Positions 21,795 through 30,678 of a DNA stretch of 64,000 nucleotides are shown in pieces. This DNA is from Nannochloropsis salina CCMP1776 (taxonomy: Eukaryota > Sar > Eustigmatophyceae > Eustigmatales > Monodopsidaceae), in the NCBI GenBank assembly GCA_004565275.1, contig SDOX01000010.1, positions 443,446-507,445 on the forward strand, read 5' to 3'. Each line of letters begins with the position of its first letter. Position 1 is the first letter of the stretch. The notes below the pieces were generated by a model that ran no database searches, was not told where the DNA came from, and saw only the letters and a program-made list of their open reading frames with translations. A program made the position numbers and the translations under genes.

Positions 21795-23013
21795 TCACAA
21801 TTTGGACTTCAGCGTGTTGCCAATCCCTACTTTGTCCGCCGATTCCATGAATGCCGAGATATGACGTTCCACCTCACTGTCCGTGTGCATCATTAATGCT
21901 GCCACGGGGCCCTGGTGGTCCGTCTCCGGTAGCCAGGCTGTCTTCACGCGCCCGCCGTGCCCGGCTAGGTTGCTTGCGAAGACGAGGGAGTTCGTGAAGG
22001 GCACCGTTTCGTCGTCCACACCGTGCACAATCAAGAAAGGAGGAAGCGCTCCGGCCTGCTCTGGTGTCAGCATTCCAGCCAAGGTGGTGGGCGAGTTTCG
22101 GTGAAAACGTGCCAGACCGCCATTGCAGGCGCCCATTCCACTGATCTCGTGGACCCCTCTTCGAGCTTCGTATTCGTGGTGCACTGCCACGTCGTAAACA
22201 CCGCTTAAACCCACAAATCCTTGCACGCGGCGGGGAAGGGTGTTGTAGCCGGGTGCTCCCATCGCCTCGCGCAGGAGGAAAAGGCTGCATATGTGCGCTC
22301 CGGATGAATGGCCGCTGAGAAAGATGGGTATTTGGTCCGCGCTGTAGGGACTGCGGGGATCAAGCATTAAAAACTCCAGGCAATGCTGCAAGTCGTCCAC
22401 CTGATGTGTTTTGACGAGAAGTGTTTTGAGTCACGACATCGCTTGCATTGTGTGGAAGTCTTGTGTCGATGCATGCGTGCTCCAGGGCCGCACTTCTTAC
22501 CTGATGGTCCACGTGCCCTAACACGACCGCGGGATCTGCCGTGCCGTCCAGGGCGGGATCTGGTAGTCTCGTCCCCGGGATGGGTGGCAGCGTCTTGTAA
22601 GTACCGTAACCGACGATGCCCACATCCATGCCTCGTCGGTTCAGAGCGGTGCTTATGAGACGGTACATCCAGGGCCGCCCGCTGAACCATGCACCGCCGT
22701 GCATGAAGACAACGAGAGGTGCTCCCAGCTTTCCACACCGGTGCAGCTCTATAAAATGATCAGGAGACTCGTGACCGTAGTGGAACGTTTGAGCGGTGCG
22801 ACGCAGGGAAAGAAATCGGAGAAGTGCTTTTGGATGCCTTATGCCCAAAGCGACCGCCGACACGGAGACGGCTCGATCAAACCAGTGCGCATGCCTGTCC
22901 CTAAAAGCACGTTGAGCGCTCAGCGGGATAACTCCATGCGCCTTGGCAGTTAAGGAATCAAAGCCCGTTGGAGGCTCGTGGACGGCATAGGGCAAAAGCT
23001 TAGGGACTACCAT
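21795..23013 (-). CDS. Alpha/beta hydrolase, isoprenylcysteine methylesterase-like
   Basis: Complement join 21795..22400, 22501..23013, with a 100-nt GT-AG intron; 372 residues. The parts of an esterase/lipase-type alpha/beta hydrolase are present: oxyanion motif HGGAW, nucleophile elbow GHSSGAH (Ser catalytic), Asp in HGVDDETVPF and His in ETDHQGP. The block SGVYDVAVHHEYEARRGVH after the nucleophile is most like isoprenylcysteine alpha-carbonyl methylesterases, which remove the methyl ester from prenylated C-terminal cysteines. Kynurenine formamidase is built on the same HGG and GHSAGAH plan and is a real alternative, given the dioxygenase gene a few kilobases away. No clear signal peptide is seen; a weak hydrophobic stretch lies near residues 45-60. 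Divergent from the DHHC gene. Fold certain, substrate uncertain. Confidence 0.8.
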
Positions 23014-23593
23014 TTGGCTTTTTGATCGGTTTTCGCTGACGCGCTCTGGTGACGTGACAGCGAAGACAGGCTCGGAATAGAGGGAAGAAGCAACCTATAG
23101 GTCAAAGTGTCAAGAGCCTGTCTCATGATACGTGCGTAGTACGTTTAAGACAAGTGAAGTCATATTTAGACGTTCTGCGTGTCCAAGATACTTGGCACAA
23201 TAAAGAACACGATGGCAGGACAGATGGTCGCGAAGGCCTAGTCACGCCAAAAAAAGTCCGTTGCCCGTTAAGTTGATTCCAATTCAAATTCTGCCGCAGG
23301 CCCATGCTTGTTCGGCCCAATCCTTTCTTAAGGAAGCCTTTTCGTGAGAGTGATCCTTTTCTACTGTCGTGTACGTGGGGTGCATGAAGCGTTGGACAGG
23401 TAGAGCTATGTTTAGACCGGATGACAGTTTGGGAAGCAGATAGAGTACAGTGGTCGAATGGATTTGAGACTTTTCCCTGACTGTGGTGCCCCGCTAACGG
23501 AATAAATCGCTGCTCCGATCTCTCAATCACACGTGATTTCATCTCAGATCCATACGCTCTTGCTCCAATCCTCACAGGGAAGAACATTGCTGG
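23014..23593. promoter_or_regulatory. Divergent promoter region between the methylesterase-like and DHHC genes
   Basis: About 580 bases separate the two start codons (930 if the DHHC gene starts at the internal ATG at 23948). No distinct box or repeat is visible. Confidence 0.35.
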
Positions 23594-25829
23594 ATGAATT
23601 TCTTCGCGCCTGTGCCAAACATCCCTCCGCCAGCAGTTTCCCCTAGCAGACGCAGACGACCTCGACCACCACGCCTCGGCGCTTCGACACGGACATGGTG
23701 CGCTACGCAATTGGAGGTCATTTTCAACCTGATAGGTCGCTTAATTACTAGTTCTTTCCCTCCTGCAAGAGAAAGTGAGACGTCTGAGAACAATGCTGGC
23801 AGCCATAGTGAGGCGTGCTGGCCCAACTTAGGCTTGTACGCGGGCAAAATTTATTCTAGGAGCTTATGCAGAGCATTGGGCCCAGAGCCAGATGCGCCGA
23901 CTGGGATTTTCCGTTCTTTTACAACTTCGTTTGGCTCTTCGTTCCAAATGTCGTCGGCTCCCTGGTACCATGTTCAGACGCCACGGCGCTCTGTGATTCT
24001 TAGCAAGGAGGAGGACCTTCAGACCTGGATGCAGGAGCGTCGGCGGCGCTCATGGGTATTGATTGCTCGTTATTGGGGAGGCATGATTGTTTTGAACGTC
24101 TTCTTTCTCATTAATCCCCGCTTTCGTGCCCTTGTCGAGGATATGCTGGATTTATTTTACACTTCTGCGGTCATGGCCATGATTTTCTATCCAGTGGTGA
24201 CGCTCTCTGACCCAGGGTATTTTGCCGTCAATTTTCTTAATTCGGCGATAGCTACCACGAACGACAACGAAGAAAAGAAGCACCATGGCAATGTTGGCGT
24301 GCATGAGCAGCCGTCAGGTTTCTCAGATTCATGGCTAGAGGAAGGACTTATCAAAGGGGAACCGAAGCCACGCGCACCCTCTGGGGCGGGGAATTTCGCC
24401 TGCAGTCAGGAGAGATGGCATGCAAATATCGAACAACCAATAGCAAAAAAGCAGTCGATGAGGCCTCCTGAAACATCTCGTCGTGCTGATACCGTGACCG
24501 GAGGGAAAGGAGAGGAGTGTGGAACGGAGAATAAAGCTAAGTCGATGGAGGAAGGAAAATGCAATGCAGCATCCAGTCCGACGGTTCCGGTGACGCCCCC
24601 GACGAGTTCAAGAGGTTCGACTAAGGGGGACGGTATCCCAGCAACCGAACAGGAATCAGAGCGATATTGTGCGGGCTGCAACGTCCACACGTCGTCTCCG
24701 CGTACTAGGCACTGCGGGGACTGCGGGCGGTGCGTGTCTCGCATGGACCATCATTGTTTCTGGGTGGGCAATTGCATAGGTGAGGCGAAGGGCTGGAAAC
24801 GCGCGCCTTGTGACTGAGATTTGTCGGCGCGTAGGGTTGAATGATGCGTCGGATTTGATGCTTGTGATGGAAAATCTATTTTGCCTTGAGCAGTCCTTCT
24901 TTCGACTCACAATTCCCCTCTCTACCCATTCTCGGTGGGACCTCCCTTCCACTGCTCACCCAGGCACAGGCAACCACCTCTCTTTCCTCCTCTTCCTCAT
25001 TTTCCAGTGTATACACCTGTCTATGGCCTTCTTCCTTCTCCTTTTCCTCGCCTTGCCCTCGTTCCTTGCGCATTCTCGCTTCGACCGGGGAGTCCTTGGT
25101 CTTCTGGGCGGGTTCACACAGCTTTTCTTCCTTGCTGCGCCGCCAGCAATGCTTGAACGACCCCTGTCTTCTTGCCTCCTGTTCCTTGTCGGCCTTCTTT
25201 GGGCATTCAGCCACGCCGCACTCGCCGCCCAGCTCAAGGTTGTGGCAAAGAATTTGCTCACTGTGGAAATGCGCGACCGGCGCGGGCCCAATCCATTCGA
25301 TCGAGGCTGCTGCCTTAATGTTATCTCATTCATCAGCCTCTTCTATCATCACCAGCAAGAACGACGTGGCTTAGAACGGAGGCAACGGGCGCATAACGAT
25401 GGATTCGCCTTGACCTCTTTTCCACCGTCCTGGCCCTCGGCTCCAATCTCATCATCCGCCTCTTCCACGTCACCGTCTCCCTCATCGTCCCCAGGTCCCT
25501 ACATTCCCAGCCCCTCCTGCTCTCCTTTTTCTCAGGCTAGTCCTTTCATTTCCCCGACGGCCTCCCCCACCGCCTCTCTACTACCCTCTACGTCAATCGA
25601 TTCTTCGCACCCTCGAGGCCTTCCTGGCATCTCTCTCGGCGCCTCACATAACCCCTCCCTCCTGGTATACTTCCGCAAGATGTTCTCTTTCTCTAGAGCC
25701 CGCCGGACTTACTCCCAGAATCAGCGTTCGTGCTACCAGCCTACCCCCTCTTCTGACGAGCAGATAACCCCTGCTTCTTGCATCAAAAAAGATATCATTT
25801 GTCCTCCGTCACTGAAAATAGCGCCGTAA
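23594..25829 (+). CDS. DHHC-type protein S-acyltransferase (palmitoyltransferase)
   Basis: Join 23594..24779, 24964..25829; 683 residues. DHHC enzymes attach palmitate to cysteines of membrane proteins in the endomembrane system. Membrane segments flank the DPG motif (LSDPGYFA); then follow a hydrophilic insert of about 130 residues, the zinc-binding Cys-rich domain ending in the catalytic DHHC (RMDHHCFWVGNCIG), two more hydrophobic hairpins from exon 2, a TTxE-like element (LTVE) and the conserved NPFDRGCCLN. The 184-nt intron splits the Gly codon of NCIG; joining to the acceptor at 24961-24963 restores the family spacing NCIG-xx-NH. The tail is Ser/Pro-rich and about 150 residues long. The start is uncertain: the first ATG is used, but MSSAPWYH at 23948 (565 residues) is closer to usual DHHC starts. 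Confidence 0.9.
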
Positions 25830-26358
25830 CGGTTTGAGCAAGCATCGGAGGATGAGCATGACGTGGAGTGCACATCGGAGAAAAGGAAACCTTGGGAGGG
25901 GGCCGTCTCCAATCTCGTGCATGTCTGCGTCATCTGCCGTTAATCGTTAATCGAGGCTCTTCATGAGACCAGGTGGCCTCAATAGTTGCCCCACCTTCGA
26001 TCGGCATGCACGTTGTGCATAGCCATCTGCATATTTTTTGAGCTACGTAACAGTTTTATAATCCCCATCCGGGATCCGAGAACACGACACACCATTTTTT
26101 TTCTGACAGACAGAGCGCATTGCCGAGTGTGGTAGCCATCGAGCTTTTGTTAAAGCGAACTCTTACATATTTTTTGCCGACACTTTTTCAAAATGAACAG
26201 ACAAATTTCAGAAAAATTACGACATAGAGACCAATCGTTGCAAACAAACAACGACCGAAAAGATTAGCGTAAAGGATACTGCGCGACACATCATATGTTT
26301 TACAAAACTTTTCTTCATTTTTCTTTCGACACGTGTCCAGCTTATGAATAAAATCAAG
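25830..26358. other. Convergent spacer between DHHC and IDO genes
   Basis: About 530 bases, AT-rich in its second half, with no supported gene. It holds two 3' untranslated regions. Confidence 0.6.
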
Positions 26359-28065
26359 TCAGTGAGTTGCTAGTCGTGATGCCGCTGTCCCCTGTTGCAA
26401 TGGCATCAAGAACTCTCTGGGCGGCTGCCCACCTGTCCCTTTTCCACCCGCCGCTCCCCCCAACCCAGCTGTCCCCACCCCTTCTTCTCCCTGTCCTTGC
26501 TGAGAAGAGATGTACAAATGCACGATTCCTAAGTGCGATTTGCGGAAAGCCAGCAAGGCCCCAACGCATCCATTGTACGCCTCCCGCAGCTCCTTCCTAT
26601 CTTCGCGTTCGGGCTCGTTCGTAGTCTCTCGGTCACTTCCATGTCTTTGAATGTACTCACGGATGCTCGCGACGGGTGTCCCTTCGCAGCTGGTGAGGTC
26701 TTTTTCCAACGTGTCCAGGAATCGGCGATGTCCTTTAGGCATGTAAGCACGCATCGCTTTCAGATACTCGTAGGATGCCTGACTCGGGGACCCTGCCGCA
26801 TTGTGGTCAACTCCGAGGTATATGTCAATGGCAGGTATGAGGGAGCTTTGTGCCGCGGAGGCCCCCGACAAGAACAGGGTCGGGCCGCTGCTATCCCCAG
26901 CATTGTTCTTTGCTTCTGCCAGCTCGCCCGGAAAAGGGTCGTCCCACGCTCCATATCCGCTTGTTTCCTCACCACGTTTCCCATGTGTCTGGCTCCCGCT
27001 TGTCCCGGTCCCAGCTCCTCCAACCAAGAACCTATCGTTAAGCGGCACCACTCCTCTGTACATCACCCCCTCGGGCACCGTAGGGTTGTTGCGCCATCCC
27101 GAGAGGTACGGCCGCACGCGGTGGTAAAAAAATCCAGGATCGACGAACCGAGGCATGGAGAGAAGGACCTGCTGGCAGAGTTGTATCAGTCTTTTAACTT
27201 CTTTTAAAGCGGCAACCATAGCTTTATCCGAAGCGATTACGTGAGAGCAAGGTCTCCCTTGTCCTTCATGATGTTGGCACTCATCCCTTTGCGCTCCTGA
27301 TTCAGAACTGGAAGTACGCTTCTGGGCAATGCGACGCGTGAACTCCAACAAAGGCAGAGTCCGGGCGCCAATATCTTCGATTTCGAGGGTGAGAAGGTAG
27401 AACATTCGCTCGTTCTCGTCCCCTGTGAAGGAGAAAGTCAGGGACAGCTCTTTCGTGCGAAGGAAAGGGGTAGTCGACATCGTGGAAAAGCATGCAGGAT
27501 GAGGTGCCAAGCGATCTGTGTCCTCACCAGCATGTAGAATCCACTCATTACTTTCATCGCCGCACAAAGATTCGCCAGAATATTGACTGGGGCAGCTCGA
27601 TTCTCGTGCTGCTTTTTCCAGCGCCGAATATTTCCAATTGTACAAGCAATTACTTTGATGGCTGAGGATGGGACATGTTTCGAGCATGCAAGACACCTCG
27701 TAAAGAGGTACAGCTATGGCAGGTGGAAGATAGTTGCGCGGAGATACGTCTGCACCGCCCCCCCACACGTACGCCGAAGCAAGGCCTGAAAGAAGCAGCA
27801 ATGCCCGTCGTTGCGAGGGGGGATCTTCATTTAAGAGCGAGCGTGTGTCTTGGGCTGAAACAACAGGAAGTCCCTCGATTTTGGCTCGTGCTATTGTGGA
27901 TTTTAATAGTTCGGCCAAATTTGCTGCCACGTCTTCATGTGACTGGAATTCTTCCTGGGGCAAGCGCGAGAGTGGTTCATGGGAGGGTAGGAAGCCATGG
28001 AGGGTATCTATGTCGAAGGCGCCGAGATATTCAAAAATACAGCAACTGCATCCGCAATCAGACAT
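26359..28065 (-). CDS. Indoleamine 2,3-dioxygenase-like haem protein
   Basis: 568 uninterrupted residues. IDO opens the indole ring of tryptophan with O2 to give N-formylkynurenine, the first step of the kynurenine route. Family blocks are in order: GFLP and PLSRLP near the N-terminus, RRALLLLSGLASAYVWGG, LPPAIAVPLYEVS, a central FYHRVRPYLSGW, GASAAQSSLIPAIDIYLGVDH, YMPKGHRRFLDTLE, and the haem-ligand region AFRKSHLGIVHLYI with the proximal His near residue 511. The start is the ATG at 28065, just before the conserved N-terminal region; farther upstream only non-ATG codons are in frame. Longer than animal IDO (about 400) because of polar inserts at roughly 155-185 and 245-270, an insert around 340-370 and a Gly-rich tail. 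It is divergent from a folate gene. Family very likely; whether the substrate is L-tryptophan is not shown, since many microbial IDOs are slow enzymes. Confidence 0.92.
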   Translation of the reverse strand: MSDCGCSCCIFEYLGAFDIDTLHGFLPSHEPLSRLPQEEFQSHEDVAANLAELLKSTIARAKIEGLPVVSAQDTRSLLNEDPPSQRRALLLLSGLASAYVWGGGADVSPRNYLPPAIAVPLYEVSCMLETCPILSHQSNCLYNWKYSALEKAARESSCPSQYSGESLCGDESNEWILHAGEDTDRLAPHPACFSTMSTTPFLRTKELSLTFSFTGDENERMFYLLTLEIEDIGARTLPLLEFTRRIAQKRTSSSESGAQRDECQHHEGQGRPCSHVIASDKAMVAALKEVKRLIQLCQQVLLSMPRFVDPGFFYHRVRPYLSGWRNNPTVPEGVMYRGVVPLNDRFLVGGAGTGTSGSQTHGKRGEETSGYGAWDDPFPGELAEAKNNAGDSSGPTLFLSGASAAQSSLIPAIDIYLGVDHNAAGSPSQASYEYLKAMRAYMPKGHRRFLDTLEKDLTSCEGTPVASIREYIQRHGSDRETTNEPEREDRKELREAYNGCVGALLAFRKSHLGIVHLYISSQQGQGEEGVGTAGLGGAAGGKGTGGQPPREFLMPLQQGTAASRLATH

Positions 28066-28713
28066 ACCTTGTACGAGAAACTTATTGAAAAATATAAAAT
28101 GATCAGGGCAGTGCAGTGGGTTTACGCTGCGGAAGCAAATTTTTGAGAACCTCGCTGTCAATGGAGATGGCAATTCCCAGCACAGAGGGAGAATTTTGGA
28201 GCCCTGTCTTCGCCCGCAGCCCAGTTTCTCTTACCTATAGTGTTGCTCACGAGCTGCACTTTGCATCCAAGTTCGCAGTGACGAAACGTGGGAGGCCAGG
28301 GCGAAGGTCTTAAAAACGGGCCACTCTCGGTCAGGCCCTACCATTGGGAGAGAGGATACCCCAGCCTCGCCTCCGTATGAAAAGACACAACTTAGTGTAC
28401 AAGGGCAAGGCGTGCGCCTGCGATGCGCATGACTTTATTCATGTCAGTGTGCATGAAGATGGCTTTTGAGATATACATGCCAGTTGGGCGCATTTTAGTC
28501 ACGAAGGACGAGCTTCGCACCATGGCGTGACGGTCTTTCAGGGTGGACCCGTCTTTGCTTCCTGTGTTGTCCTGCTCTCGTATTCCATCACGCCCCCCCC
28601 TTTTCATGAAGAATTGCGAGGTGGCATCGGTTTTGTTTTTGGGGGAAGCGAATAGCTACAGAAAGCTACAACACTTGCGGGCTTGTTGATCGCAAGCTCT
28701 CATTGCCATAGCT
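28066..28713. promoter_or_regulatory. Divergent promoter region between IDO and FolD genes
   Basis: About 650 bases between two start codons pointing outwards. It must hold both promoters. No obvious TATA box or repeat is seen. Confidence 0.4.
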
Positions 28714-30081
28714 TTGTGCGATATCACATGTACCGACCTGTCCCCTCCTTCCGCGATCGTAGTATTTACATTTTCACACACACAGGTTTCAAAAATCGTC
28801 ATTCCATTCGCTCAACAGCGCAACACCGTGCCGCTGTTCTTCTTGAAGACTCTTTCTCATAGTTTAGTCGTGTGCCTTCTGCTGTTAAGCCGAATCGGTA
28901 CCTGTGCTTTAGATTCCGGAGGTGTCGCCCGTGTTTTTTCACGTACCCCTTGTCGCCTCGCACCCCGCGTCACAAAAGCCGCTGCGGTTGCCGCTACGTT
29001 TGTCAACTCGCCTCGTTTTCAGTACAGACAAGTCACTCGGTGCCACCGGCCCTCGAACCGAGTCACTGCTCCCCTCTACATTGAAGAAGACGCTGCCCCT
29101 CGCCGCCCTTTCGACATCGAGCTACTTTTCCAAATGGCGACACCTTCATCATCTTCGGCGGACAACATCATTGACGGAAAGGCCATTGCCGAAACGATAC
29201 GGGGGGAAATCAAGGAGGAATGCGCTGCCCTTTTGCAGTCCTCGGGCGTGACGCCGGGTCTGGCCGTCGTCCTGGTCGGGAACCGCACCGACTCGGCGAC
29301 CTATGTCCGCATGAAAATCAAGGCCTGCGAGGAGGTGGGCATTCATTCCTTCAAATTTGACTTCCCCTCGGACGTGACGGAAGCGGATTTGATCGCGAAG
29401 GTCGCCGAGCTGAATGCAGATCCGGCCGTGCATGGGATCTTGGTCCAGCTGCCGTTACCGGGGCACATCCACGAGCAGAAGGTGTTAGACACCATTCTTC
29501 CTGACAAGGACGTGGACGGACTGCACCCTCTGAATCTAGCCCAGCTCGCCCACACCAACACGCACGGCTCTTCGCGGAAGTTTGATCTGAAGACGCTGCC
29601 TTACCACGCAGCCTGCACGCCACAAGGATGCATCGAGCTGATCGAGCGGTCCGGCACCGTCATCGAGGGCAAGGAGGCTGTGGTGATTGGCCGCTCCAAC
29701 ATTGTCGGGATTCCTGTCTTCCTCCTGCTCATGCAAAAGAATGCCACCGTGACGGTCATTCACAGTCGTACCAAGGACGCGTCTGCGGTCTGCAAACGGG
29801 CCGATATCGTGGTCGCAGCCGTCGGGCGGGCGGAGATGGTCAAGCCTGATTGGATTAAGCCTGGTGCGGTTGTGATCGACGTAGGCATCAACAGCGTGGA
29901 CGACCCCACCTCGAAGAAAGGCTACCGGCTGGTAGGAGACGTAGACTTTGCAGGGTGCAAGGCGGTGGCGGGGAAGATAACACCAGTCCCTGGAGGCGTC
30001 GGTCCCATGACAATCGCCATGCTCCTACGGAATACGCTACAGGGAGCGAAGCGGGGCTTGTCGGGGGGGAATGGAAATTGA
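28714..30081 (+). CDS. Methylenetetrahydrofolate dehydrogenase / methenyl-THF cyclohydrolase, FolD type, probably plastid-targeted
   Basis: 455 residues in one frame. The bifunctional enzyme interconverts 5,10-methylene-THF, methenyl-THF and 10-formyl-THF in one-carbon metabolism. The catalytic part begins near residue 141 and has the YxxxK catalytic site (Y197, K201), VQLPLPGH, DVDGLHPLN, CTPQGC, the dinucleotide-binding GRSNIVGIP, HSRT, GDVDF and ITPVPGGVGPMT. Monofunctional or bacterial FolD is about 285-300 residues, so roughly 140 extra residues form an N-terminal leader. That leader holds a hydrophobic stretch (HSLVVCLLLLSRIG) followed by an Arg/Ser-rich part, the pattern of a secondary-plastid leader. 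The ATG at 28714 keeps it; the next ATG, at 29134, gives a leaderless cytosolic form, so dual forms are possible. The usual FHPxN appears as LHPLN. Confidence 0.93.
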   Translation: MCDITCTDLSPPSAIVVFTFSHTQVSKIVIPFAQQRNTVPLFFLKTLSHSLVVCLLLLSRIGTCALDSGGVARVFSRTPCRLAPRVTKAAAVAATFVNSPRFQYRQVTRCHRPSNRVTAPLYIEEDAAPRRPFDIELLFQMATPSSSSADNIIDGKAIAETIRGEIKEECAALLQSSGVTPGLAVVLVGNRTDSATYVRMKIKACEEVGIHSFKFDFPSDVTEADLIAKVAELNADPAVHGILVQLPLPGHIHEQKVLDTILPDKDVDGLHPLNLAQLAHTNTHGSSRKFDLKTLPYHAACTPQGCIELIERSGTVIEGKEAVVIGRSNIVGIPVFLLLMQKNATVTVIHSRTKDASAVCKRADIVVAAVGRAEMVKPDWIKPGAVVIDVGINSVDDPTSKKGYRLVGDVDFAGCKAVAGKITPVPGGVGPMTIAMLLRNTLQGAKRGLSGGNGN

Positions 30082-30678
30082 CGCTGAGATGGTTGAGGGG
30101 TACGAAGGGCGTGGACTGAGATCCGTGGAGGAATGGAAAGGGTGAGATGTAAGATTTGCCGTATGCGAGGACCCTCCATTGCGATGCCCAGGTGGGGGCG
30201 GGCCATTCTGAGGGGAGCGAGAGAAACGATGTCATTGCAGGTGGCATTTCCTGGGAGCTGTTACTCAATATTTTCATGCAAGCCTGATAGCTATGCTGAA
30301 TAGATAAAAATTAGGTGCCCCACTTGCTTAACAAGCGCATATGATGAGAACGATCTGAAATGTGGCAAGGAGGTATAAACTCAGAGATCGAAGAAAGGCC
30401 CAAGACACTAAAAAGTGGGCGCCTTCTGGCGCTTTCTATCATAGACCTGCAACAAGATTACTTTCCTCGACGAATGCGCTGGAAATGTTTGTTTCTGTAA
30501 AGGCTCTCATCAGCATTTTACGCATTTGAGAGTCCTCTTCTTTTCGACTATAAAATGCATGTACACTTTAAAAACTCTAATCTAGAACATCCCGGTCGGC
30601 CTACGGCTTAGATGCCATGTTTCCGTGGTTCAATACTGTCTTCGATATTTCTCGACCCGGAACAAGTCTACTCTCTCA
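30082..30678. other. Convergent spacer between FolD and kinesin genes
   Basis: About 600 bases, presumably two 3' untranslated regions. No gene or repeat seen. Confidence 0.6.

Noticed and set aside
28066-28173. N-terminal extension of IDO from a non-ATG codon
   Set aside because: The extension lacks an ATG, and the conserved IDO start region begins right after the ATG at 28065.
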